This document shows, in pieces, positions 1-9,138 of a stretch of DNA of 64,000 bases; position 1 is the stretch's first letter; each line of letters begins with the position of its first letter. The stretch lies in assembly GCF_009674885.1 (NCBI RefSeq), contig NZ_WKKA01000006.1:124001-188000 (forward strand). The letters are read 5' to 3'. The translations under genes and the position numbers were made by a program. Under the pieces are notes generated by a model that searched no databases, was not told the origin of the DNA, and was given only the letters and a program-made list of their open reading frames with translations. This stretch comes from Paracoccus sp. S-4012. GTDB lineage: Bacteria; Pseudomonadota; Alphaproteobacteria; Rhodobacterales; Rhodobacteraceae.

Positions 1-1658
<1,658 letters not shown>

Positions 1659-1914
1659 GGCCGGGCGCGTCGGTCACATGCCCGGCATCCGCGGTCTTTC
1701 CTCTGGACCGTGGCCTTCGCGCAACGGCCTTTGTTTGCGGCACAATTCCGGCGGAACCATGCCTGCATCACCCTTGTTGTCGGATTTGCAACAGTGGAGG
1801 TGATCCGCACACCGGGCCGGTTTCGGCAGCTTTTCAACCGGGGGGGATTGTGAGACTGTCGCAGCGATGTTGTCGGAGACGGCAGCTTTCAAGAGTGGAC
1901 TACGGAGCATGATC

Positions 1915-2142
1915 ATGACCAAATTCGCTACCTTCGTTGCGGCTCTCGGCCTCTCGGCCTCGACCGCCTTCGCCGGCGGCTATGTCGCCCCCGTGGTCGA
2001 CGTCGCCCCGGTCGTCGTCGACACCCGCCCGGCCGGCACCTTCAACGCCGGCCTGGTTGTCCCGGCCCTCCTGCTTCTCGGCGTCATCGCCGCGATCGCG
2101 TCGGACGATGACGACGATGACACCACCGGCGACGACGACTGA
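1915..2142 (+). CDS. Small exported protein with an Asp-rich C-terminus
   Basis: It encodes 75 residues. The start at 1915 has a GGAG about 7 bases upstream and yields a clean Sec signal peptide (MTKFATFVAALGLSASTAFA) with an AFA cleavage site. The mature part is about 55 residues: a Val/Pro-rich stretch, a hydrophobic segment (GLVVPALLLLGVIAAIAS) and an acidic end, DDDDDDTTGDDD. The hydrophobic segment could be a second membrane span with the acidic tail outside it. A strong hairpin with a T-run follows, so it appears to be a single-gene transcript. I do not recognise a family. ATG codons in frame also occur at 1867 and 1909, but only 1915 fits the ribosome site. Confidence 0.7.
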   Translation: MTKFATFVAALGLSASTAFAGGYVAPVVDVAPVVVDTRPAGTFNAGLVVPALLLLGVIAAIASDDDDDDTTGDDD

Positions 2143-2169
2143 TCGTCGGAACCAACAAAGCTCGAGCTC

Positions 2170-2203
2170 GGGGCCGGTCATGCCGGCCCCTTCTCTTTTT
2201 TTT
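2170..2203 (+). terminator. Rho-independent terminator after the small exported protein gene
   Basis: An 8 bp perfect GC stem, GGGGCCGG/CCGGCCCC, with a short loop is followed by TTCTCTTTTTTTT. This is the clearest intrinsic terminator in the window. Confidence 0.85.
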
Positions 2204-2233
2204 GCGGCCCCGTAAGGTGTAGGTGGCGGCACG

Positions 2234-2265
2234 AAAAAAGGCCCCGACACTCCGGGGCCTTTTTC
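2234..2265. terminator. Bidirectional terminator between convergent genes
   Basis: The stem GGCCCCG/CGGGGCC is flanked by an A-run on the left and a T-run on the right, so it can act on both strands. It lies just past the stop codon of the minus-strand yjbF-like gene and backs up the plus-strand terminator 30 bases away. Confidence 0.8.
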
Positions 2266-2281
2266 CGCAGAAGATGCCGCG

Positions 2282-3001
2282 TCAGGGGCGGATGGTCTGG
2301 AGTGTGATGTAGCCGAGGCCCGGACCGGCCCATTGCCGCGAGACGGGGATCTCGCCGCCCGCCGTCACCAGATAGCTGTTCTGCACCTCCGCCCCTGCGA
2401 TCCGGCAGGTCTCGGCCACCTGGGTCGCGTTCCAGGCGGTGCCGGCGAAGCTGAAGCTCTGGCCGGCGCCAGTCGCCACGGTGCAGGTCATCGGCAGCGG
2501 AAGCTCGCGCCCGTCGCCGCCATAGATGCGCATGATGCGGTTGCCGCTGCCGGCGCTGCGGCTGCGGATCAGGCCCTCGGTGCCGATCTCGGCCGTCGAG
2601 AGGTCGTTGCCGATGCCGCGGGTGCCGATCAGCAGGCCGCGGCGCAGGATCACGCCCTCCATGTTCGGCGTCATGTAGGTCCGCATGGCGCCGTTCTCGC
2701 CGGTCAGGGCGAGGACCTGGGTCACGCCTGCGCTCTCCAGCCCGGCGAGGACCAGCGGGCCAGGGTTCACCTGCAGGGCGGTTGCCGCCATCTGCTCTGC
2801 GCTCCGTGGCGCCTCGGCCGGCGCGCCCGCGCCACCGCCGCCCGCGCTGCCGATCGCCTGCCGCGCTACCTGCACGAGGCTGCCGCCCAGCGTCCCGCCG
2901 TCGTCGCCCGTCTGGCTGCCGCAGGCGGCGAGGCCCAGAGCGGCGGCGAGGAGGGCGGTCAGCCGCACAGCGCGGCGCTCAATCGTCGTCGAAGCGCTCA
3001 C
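2282..3001 (-). CDS. YjbF-like outer-membrane lipoprotein
   Basis: It encodes 239 residues from a GTG at 3001, whose GTGA overlaps the stop of the yjbH-like gene; GGGGGAGG lies just upstream, so translation is probably coupled. The N-terminus is a lipoprotein signal with lipobox LAAC. The remainder (LVLAGLESAGVTQVLALTGE, MRTYMTPNMEGVILRRGLLI, GLGYITLQT) resembles the YjbF/GfcB group, which sits in exopolysaccharide or group-4 capsule operons and is thought to act in polysaccharide secretion at the outer membrane. The YjbH partner supports the call. An upstream extension of the frame to 3259 lies inside yjbH and is rejected. Confidence 0.8.
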   Translation of the reverse strand: MSASTTIERRAVRLTALLAAALGLAACGSQTGDDGGTLGGSLVQVARQAIGSAGGGGAGAPAEAPRSAEQMAATALQVNPGPLVLAGLESAGVTQVLALTGENGAMRTYMTPNMEGVILRRGLLIGTRGIGNDLSTAEIGTEGLIRSRSAGSGNRIMRIYGGDGRELPLPMTCTVATGAGQSFSFAGTAWNATQVAETCRIAGAEVQNSYLVTAGGEIPVSRQWAGPGLGYITLQTIRP

Positions 3002-5178
3002 CGCCAGAACCTCCCCCATCCGTGATAGATACCGTCGGCGGTGCCGTCGCGCACCGTCTCGTAGAGGCGGCCGCTCACGCGCACCCGCTGCCCGCCGTCG
3101 CGCGCGAGCTGGCCCAGCGAGGCGCCGACCGTCTGCCGGGTCGGCTGGCCGATCGCCCAGGACACCGGGATGTCGATGGTGATGCCCTTGTCGAACGAGC
3201 CCTCGCCGAACTCCTCGGCGCTGAGATCGGTCTTGGTGGCATAGGCCCCGATCTCCCAACCGTTGGCGAACTGGCGCTTGACGCGCAGCGACACCCCGTC
3301 GTCGCCGGCCAGATAGCGGCCGGCATCGATCTGCCCGAGGAAGCCGTTGCCGAAATCGTAGTAGAGCGAGACGTGGCCGGTCGTGGCCTCGTAGTCGAGG
3401 AAGTCGAACCCGCCGTCATAGTCCCGCTTCTTCACCCGGTTGACCTCGGCCCCGACGGCGAGCGAACGGTCTGCCGGCGCCCAGAGGACCTCGGCCGACA
3501 CGCCGCCATACATGCGCTCGAGGTAGCCCGCTGTCACGCGGGTGTAGATCGCGGCGGAAGGCTTGGCGTACCAGTTCAGCGTCAGGTCCTGCAGCACCGG
3601 CGAGGTGTTGCCGCTGTACATCCGCCCGTCCGAGCGCACCCGCGGCACGCCCATGTTGCTGGCGAGGTTCTCCTCCGGGGTCAGGGCCAGGTATTCCGCC
3701 ACCGTGCAGCCGCCAAACCCGCCGCCGGGTGTCGGACAGGCGCTCGGCGCCTTCTGGTCGGCATTTCCGGTGAGCCGCTGGCGCACCGAACCCGACAGGA
3801 CAAGGCCGGGCGAGAGCTCGTAGCTCGCCTGCAGCCGGCCCCCGACCTCATACCGGAAGGACTCGTCGGGATCCCAGTTGCCCAAGCTGAAATAGGGCGC
3901 GAGCGACCAGCGGAATTTCGGATAGATGCCCGGCGTCGCGACCAGCCCGGCGGGCCGCGGCGCGGCATCCACGATCTGCGCCGCGGCGGCGATCTGGCCG
4001 GCCTCGGTGTTCTCCAGCCGCTCGACGTCGCTGCGGCGCAGGACGACCGAATGGACCGGCAGCCCCTCGCGCATCGAGGTGATGACGAAGGTCTCGACCG
4101 AGGGCGGCAGCGCGCGGGTCATCAGCCGCGCGGTGCGTCCGATCGCCTCGGCCTGCTGGATGTAGCGACGGTTGTCGATGCGGACCTCGGCCCGGTTGGC
4201 GTCGAGGACCATGCCCTCGAGAACCTGCCCCTCCTTGCCGAGCGCGTCAGCGAGGGCGGTCTGGATCGCGGGCTGCGCCGTCGGGTCGGCGGCCCAGGTG
4301 CCGGACCAGCCCTCGGGATCGGCCGCGGGCGCGACGCGCGGGCGCACGGGCGCGGGCGCGGGCTCCAGCCCGGAGGGGAAGGGGGCCTTGTTCGGGTTCA
4401 GCGCGAAGCTGAACTGCGCCCCGAAGACCTCGCCGCCGATGGTATAGGCCGAGAGCTGGTAGGCCTCGCCGAAGCGCCAGTTCACGCCGAGGTTCAGATG
4501 CGAGCCGGGCTCGTCCTTGCCGGTCTCGACCTCGAGGCTGTAGTCGTCGGCGGAATATTCCGCCACCAGCCGCAGGTTGTCGGTCGCGGCCCAGGAGATG
4601 GCGCCGAAGGGCTCGGCCCCGCCGCGAAACCAGTCCTCGGCGTTCAGGGTGCCGCCGATGGTGCCGAAATTGAACCCGCGATGCTTGCCCGCGAGCCGCC
4701 CCCAGCCGAGGCCGGCCGAGACCTGTAGCCGGTCGGTCACGTTCTTCGTGGCGACGATATACTCGCCCGAATAGACCCCGGTGCCGAGGAAGTCCTGCAG
4801 TCCCACAGCCACCGCGGGCCGCCAGCCCGCCGCCTCGCCCCAGAGTTGCAGCCGCAGGTCGGCCGAGCGGTCCGAGAGCTGGTCGCGCGCGGTGTCGATG
4901 CCGTCGACCTTCGAATAGCGCAGCGCTGCCGTGATCCTCGGCGTCACCTGCGCCGCGCCGGTGATGCGGCGGCCGTAGTCGGAATGGGAGACCCCGACCG
5001 AGATCGTGCCGTCCGGCAGCATCTCGGCGCTCGGCGTGTCGACGCCGCCGGGCAGGCCGTAGCTGTTCAGCCCCCAGCCGGTCATGACCTGCGCCGGGGC
5101 GGGGACCGCCGGGGCCAGCAGCAGCGCCGCCGGCAGGGTGGTGGCCAGAAGTCGGCGCAGCGCGCGAGAGGAGGGCAT
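2998..5178 (-). CDS. YjbH-like outer-membrane beta-barrel protein (exopolysaccharide locus)
   Basis: It encodes 726 residues from the ATG at 5178, which begins a Sec signal peptide ending in PAPAQ. The mature N-terminus (GLNSYGLPGGVDTPSAEMLP) and many alternating, aromatic-ended strands fit the YjbH domain family of outer-membrane proteins linked to YjbEFGH exopolysaccharide production. A mid-region (about residues 290-400) is less strand-like, and a second barrel-like section follows, ending in WGRFWR. It is translationally coupled to the yjbF-like gene. YjbE and YjbG homologues are not adjacent. Role in polysaccharide export or anchoring is inferred from the family; the substrate is unknown. 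Confidence 0.8.
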   Translation of the reverse strand: MPSSRALRRLLATTLPAALLLAPAVPAPAQVMTGWGLNSYGLPGGVDTPSAEMLPDGTISVGVSHSDYGRRITGAAQVTPRITAALRYSKVDGIDTARDQLSDRSADLRLQLWGEAAGWRPAVAVGLQDFLGTGVYSGEYIVATKNVTDRLQVSAGLGWGRLAGKHRGFNFGTIGGTLNAEDWFRGGAEPFGAISWAATDNLRLVAEYSADDYSLEVETGKDEPGSHLNLGVNWRFGEAYQLSAYTIGGEVFGAQFSFALNPNKAPFPSGLEPAPAPVRPRVAPAADPEGWSGTWAADPTAQPAIQTALADALGKEGQVLEGMVLDANRAEVRIDNRRYIQQAEAIGRTARLMTRALPPSVETFVITSMREGLPVHSVVLRRSDVERLENTEAGQIAAAAQIVDAAPRPAGLVATPGIYPKFRWSLAPYFSLGNWDPDESFRYEVGGRLQASYELSPGLVLSGSVRQRLTGNADQKAPSACPTPGGGFGGCTVAEYLALTPEENLASNMGVPRVRSDGRMYSGNTSPVLQDLTLNWYAKPSAAIYTRVTAGYLERMYGGVSAEVLWAPADRSLAVGAEVNRVKKRDYDGGFDFLDYEATTGHVSLYYDFGNGFLGQIDAGRYLAGDDGVSLRVKRQFANGWEIGAYATKTDLSAEEFGEGSFDKGITIDIPVSWAIGQPTRQTVGASLGQLARDGGQRVRVSGRLYETVRDGTADGIYHGWGRFWR

Positions 5179-5295
5179 CGGCGGGTCCTTTCCGGTCGGT
5201 CGGGCGATCCTAGAGGCGCGCGGGCGCGGGCGCGAGACCCGCGTGGCGGAGAGGGCGGAAAGCCCGCGAAGGTTGGGGCGGCAGCGCCACACCCG

Positions 5296-5859
5296 TCACG
5301 ATGCGGGCGCCCCGGCCGCGGGGGCGGCGCGCACGGCGGGCTCGGACCCCGCCGGCGCCGCGCAGCCGGGATAGCCGCGGCCCGACCAGCGGACCACGGC
5401 GGTCATCGGCCATTTCGACCCGGTCGCGCCGTCCTTGCATTCCGCCGCGCGGATGTTGAGCGAGAAGACGCTGCCGCCCAGCTCGCCCGCGTATTCGACG
5501 CCCTGGGCGAAATTGATCTTCCGCACGGTGACGGTCGCATCCCGCGCGCCCTCGCGCGACAGCGTGGCGCGGTCACCCGCGATCGCCACCGTCCAGGCGG
5601 GCGCGTTGCCGCGCGCGGTGAAGGCGGTCACGTCGACGGTGGCCGCGTTGGCGGTGCCCATCGCCACCGCCTGCCCTCCGACCTCGATCGGCACCTCGAG
5701 CGGCGAGACCGCGGGCGGCTGCGGCGCGACCGGCGGGATCGGGACTGCCGGCGCCTCTTCGGCCCGGTCGAAGCCGGGCAGGCCAGCCAGCATCTGCTCG
5801 TCGCAGGCGGCGAGGGTGAGGGGCAGGGCCAGGATCAGGGCGGCGCGGCGCAGGAACAT
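5296..5859 (-). CDS. Lipoprotein of the COG3650 type
   Basis: It encodes 187 residues from the ATG at 5859 (MFLRRAALILALPLTLAAC), a lipoprotein signal with lipobox LAAC. A proline-rich linker (VPIPPVAPQPPAVSPLEVP) precedes a compact domain containing FTARGNAPAWTVAI, AECKDGATGSKWP and GYPGCAAP. The pattern of a tryptophan strand plus two cysteines resembles small COG3650 lipoproteins of unknown function; a disulfide between the Cys residues is plausible in the periplasm. It is upstream of, and co-oriented with, the yjbH/yjbF pair at a gap of 117 bases, so it may be the first gene of that transcript. Confidence 0.65.
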   Translation of the reverse strand: MFLRRAALILALPLTLAACDEQMLAGLPGFDRAEEAPAVPIPPVAPQPPAVSPLEVPIEVGGQAVAMGTANAATVDVTAFTARGNAPAWTVAIAGDRATLSREGARDATVTVRKINFAQGVEYAGELGGSVFSLNIRAAECKDGATGSKWPMTAVVRWSGRGYPGCAAPAGSEPAVRAAPAAGAPAS

Positions 5860-6050
5860 CGGCTGGGATACCTTCGAGGGCTGTCGCCCGTGGCGTAGCG
5901 CATGGCAGCCGGGCACGGCAAGCGCCGCTCCCGCCCGCGCGCGGGATGCCGCGGATGGCACATGTCGCCTCCGCGCCCCCCAGCGTCGGCCCCGGCGTTG
6001 CGGTCCGGGGCCCGCGGGGCTAGTCCGGGCCGTCCTGCCCGGAGACCGCC

Positions 6051-8084
6051 ATGAACAACGCCGCCGCCCCTCAAGACGCCCTCGTCATCTTCACCCCCTC
6101 GGGCAAGCGCGGGCGGGTGCCGGTCGGAACGCCGGTCCTGCAGGCGGCACGGACGCTCGGCGTCGATCTCGACAGTGTCTGCGGTGGACGCGGCATCTGC
6201 TCGAAATGTCAGGTCGAGCCGCAGACCGGCAGCTTCCCCAAGCACGGCGTCACGGTCGGCACCGACGCCCTCTCGCCCGTCAACGAGGTCGAGGCCCGCT
6301 ACGACCGCATCCGCGGGCTGGCGCCGGGGCGGCGGCTCGGCTGCCAGGCGAAGATCATGGCCGATGCCGTGATCGACGTGCCGCCCGAGAGCCAGCTGCA
6401 CAAGCAGGTGATCCGCAAATCCGCGACCGAGCGGGCGATGGTCATGGACCCGGCCGTGCGGCTGCACCTGGTGACGGTGCCCGAGCCGACGCTGGACGAC
6501 CCCACCGGCGACTTCCAGCGGCTCAGTGATGCGCTCCAAGAGCAATGGCAGATCAGCGGCTTGCACGCCGATCTGGAGGTTCTCTCGACGATCCAGCCGG
6601 TGCTCCGCAAGGGCGCGTGGCAGGTCACGGCGGCGATCTGGGACGACGGCCGCGAGCCGCCGCGGCTGCTGGCCCTCTGGCCCGGCTTCCGCGAGGCCGC
6701 GCCGCTGGGCATGGCCGTCGATCTCGGCTCCACCACCATCGCCGGGCATCTGGTGGACCTGACGGACGGGCGGGTGCTGGCCTCCTCGGGCCTGATGAAC
6801 CCGCAGATCCGCTTTGGCGAGGACCTGATGAGCCGCGTGAGCTATTCCATGCTGAACGAGGGCGGCGCGGAGGAAATGACCGCCGCCGTGCGCGACGGGC
6901 TGGGTCGCCTCTCGGGCGCTCTGGCCGAGGAGGCGGGCGTCGCGCGCGAGGACATCTTCGAGGCGGTGATCGTCTGCAACCCGGTCATGCACCACCTGAT
7001 GCTGGGCCTCGACCCGGTGGAGCTCGGCCAGGCCCCCTTTGCCCCCGCGACCACCGACGCGATGACGCTACGCGCCAGCGAGTTGGGCCTCGGCCTGCAC
7101 CCGGCGGCGCGCACCTATGTCCTGCCGATCATCGCCGGCCATGTCGGCGCCGACGCCGCCGCCGTGGTCCTGTCCGAACAGCCGCAGCAGTCCGAGGACC
7201 TGCTCCTTTGCGTGGACGTGGGCACCAATGCCGAGATCATCCTCGGCGACCGCAGCCGGGTGCTGGCCTGCTCCTCGCCCACCGGCCCCGCCTTCGAGGG
7301 CGCGCAGATCAGCAGCGGACAGCGTGCCGCGCCGGGCGCCATCGAGCGGGTGCGGATCGACCCGGCGACGAAGGCGCCACGGTTCCGCGTGATCGGCGTC
7401 GAGGCGTGGTCGGACGAGCCAGGCTTCGCCGAAGCCGTGGCGGCGGTCGGCGGCGTCTCCGGCATCTGCGGCTCGGGCATCATCGAGGCGATCGCCGAGA
7501 TGCGGATCGCCGGGCTCGTCGATCCGGGCGGCCTCATCGGTTCGGCCGAGCAGACCGGCGCCGCGCTGATCGAGCCGCAGGGGCGGACGCATGCCTACCT
7601 GCTCCACGACGGCAGCGCCGCGGGCGGGCCGGTGATCCGCGTGACGCAGGGCGACGTCCGCGCGATCCAGCTGGCGAAATCGGCGCTCTATGCCGGCGCG
7701 CGGTTGCTGATGGACGAGTTCGGGGCTGAGCGGGTGGACCGCATCTCGCTCGCCGGGGCCTTCGGGGCGCATATCTCGCCGCTGCACGCGCTCGTGCTGG
7801 GGATGATCCCCGACTGTCCGCCCGAGAAGGTCGTGGCGGTGGGCAATGCGGCCGGGACCGGGGCGCGGATCGCCCTCTGCTCGCGCGCGGCGCGGCGCGA
7901 GATCGAGGGGGCGGTGCGTGACATCACCCGCGTCGAGACCGCCATCGCACCCCGCTTCCAGGAGCATTTCGTGGCCGCGAACGGCATCCCCAATTCGGCC
8001 GATCCGTTCCCTGCGCTCGCCGCCGTGGTGAGCCTGCCGGACGTCTCCTTCAATGCCGAAAGCGGGCGTCGGCGGCGGCGCTGA
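6051..8084 (+). CDS. Ferredoxin/ASKHA-domain protein (DUF4445, corrinoid-activator-like)
   Basis: It encodes 677 residues; the start at 6051 has GGAG upstream. The N-terminus is a plant-type [2Fe-2S] domain with Cys44, Cys50, Cys53 and Cys98 (VCGGRGICSKCQ, GRRLGCQ). Two actin-like ATPase signatures follow: AVDLGSTTIAGHLVDL near residue 220 and CVDVGTNAEIILGD near 385. This architecture matches RamA/RACo-type reductive activators, which use ATP to reduce the cobalt of corrinoid proteins in methyl transfer. No corrinoid protein or methyltransferase gene is adjacent, so the partner must be elsewhere. The extreme C-terminus is basic (GRRRRR). Family confidence is high, the exact target is unknown. 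Confidence 0.8.
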   Translation: MNNAAAPQDALVIFTPSGKRGRVPVGTPVLQAARTLGVDLDSVCGGRGICSKCQVEPQTGSFPKHGVTVGTDALSPVNEVEARYDRIRGLAPGRRLGCQAKIMADAVIDVPPESQLHKQVIRKSATERAMVMDPAVRLHLVTVPEPTLDDPTGDFQRLSDALQEQWQISGLHADLEVLSTIQPVLRKGAWQVTAAIWDDGREPPRLLALWPGFREAAPLGMAVDLGSTTIAGHLVDLTDGRVLASSGLMNPQIRFGEDLMSRVSYSMLNEGGAEEMTAAVRDGLGRLSGALAEEAGVAREDIFEAVIVCNPVMHHLMLGLDPVELGQAPFAPATTDAMTLRASELGLGLHPAARTYVLPIIAGHVGADAAAVVLSEQPQQSEDLLLCVDVGTNAEIILGDRSRVLACSSPTGPAFEGAQISSGQRAAPGAIERVRIDPATKAPRFRVIGVEAWSDEPGFAEAVAAVGGVSGICGSGIIEAIAEMRIAGLVDPGGLIGSAEQTGAALIEPQGRTHAYLLHDGSAAGGPVIRVTQGDVRAIQLAKSALYAGARLLMDEFGAERVDRISLAGAFGAHISPLHALVLGMIPDCPPEKVVAVGNAAGTGARIALCSRAARREIEGAVRDITRVETAIAPRFQEHFVAANGIPNSADPFPALAAVVSLPDVSFNAESGRRRRR

Positions 8085-8210
8085 GCCGCCGCGCATGGAG
8101 TGTTAACATTCTTTCTCGGGCACTTATCCGGCGCTGATGCGTTCACGGTTGTGGCGGGCAGGGCGGCCCGCGCCATGCAGATGCAGATCGTGATTGCAGG
8201 GAGAGACAGG

Positions 8211-8939
8211 ATGAAGACGAACAGCACTTTCGCGCTCGCGGCGCTTCTGGGCAGCGTGGCCCTCGGCTCGGCGGCGATCGGCCAGACAGCCACAACCGGC
8301 GGCACGGACGCCGCGCCGGCGGCGGACGCCGCGACGACGACCGCGCCTCAGGATGGGACGACGACGACGACCACGGGCGGCGACGCGCCGGCAGGCACCG
8401 ATGCGGCGGCGGAGGACGCGGCAACCGGCGCCGATGCGGCTGCGGGCGATGCGGCCGCCACTACCGGCGGCGATGCGGCTGCGGGTGGCGCGACTGCGAC
8501 GGGCGCTGCGGATAGCGGCTCGATGACGGCCACGGCCGGGGCCGCCGACAGCGCTGCGACAGGCAGCGCGGCCCCGGCCGGCGACGGCGCCGCCGGGAGC
8601 GGCGCCTGGGCCTGCACCCAATGGACCCTGCTGCCCGCCAACCTCGCGCAGATGAGCGGAGGCGGCTCCGGCGAGATGGCCGGCGTCGAAGGCGCCACCG
8701 GCGAGGACGCCGGGGAGCCGGCGGCGCCTGACGCCGGAATGGGCAGCGCCGGGGCGGGAACGGATGCTGCCGATGCAGCCGCGGCCGGTGCCGATACCGC
8801 GGGGGCCGGTGCTTCCGGGGCGGCAGGCGAAGGCGCGTCGGGTGCGGCGGCCGAGGCCGCCAATGACGCCGGAATGGTGGGCGGATCGGTCGAAGGCATG
8901 TCCTGGGTCTGCACCCAGTACAGCTCCGGCTCGATGTAA
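8211..8939 (+). CDS. Exported Ala/Gly/Thr-rich protein with two W-x-C-T-Q motifs
   Basis: It encodes 242 residues from the ATG at 8211, preceded by AGGGAGAGACAGG. The signal peptide is MKTNSTFALAALLGSVALGS. The mature protein is mostly Ala, Gly, Thr, Asp and Ser, with a run of six Thr, and looks disordered. Its only two cysteines sit in near-identical motifs, WACTQW (about residue 133) and WVCTQY near the C-terminus, so an intramolecular or intermolecular disulfide is possible. An upstream in-frame start at 8100 would precede the signal peptide and is rejected. I do not recognise the family. A strong terminator follows, suggesting a monocistronic unit. Confidence 0.65.
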   Translation: MKTNSTFALAALLGSVALGSAAIGQTATTGGTDAAPAADAATTTAPQDGTTTTTTGGDAPAGTDAAAEDAATGADAAAGDAAATTGGDAAAGGATATGAADSGSMTATAGAADSAATGSAAPAGDGAAGSGAWACTQWTLLPANLAQMSGGGSGEMAGVEGATGEDAGEPAAPDAGMGSAGAGTDAADAAAAGADTAGAGASGAAGEGASGAAAEAANDAGMVGGSVEGMSWVCTQYSSGSM

Positions 8940-8975
8940 CTCGCAGCGCGACCCGCGCCGGGGACACGGCGCAGC

Positions 8976-9004
8976 GGACCGGGGGCAACGCTCCCGGTCC
9001 TTTT
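8976..9004 (+). terminator. Rho-independent terminator
   Basis: The stem GGACCGGG/CCCGGTCC with a 9-base loop is followed by TTTT. It closes the transcript of the Ala/Gly/Thr-rich exported protein and isolates the glucan synthase gene. Confidence 0.8.
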
Positions 9005-9138
9005 GCATGTGCGGCGCTCAGGCGTGGCGCGAAGCAGAGCCGCCCCCGCTGGCCCCGCGGCGCGGGCTGTGGGTATAAGAACCCCTATGGCGGCCGGCCG
9101 ATCGCGGCCCCCCTGACGCATCCTCGGGAGTCCCGCAT

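Noticed and set aside
8102-8110. A CtrA site at GTTAAC before the Ala/Gly/Thr-rich protein gene
   Set aside because: Only one half-site is present; the second TTAA at seven bases is missing.
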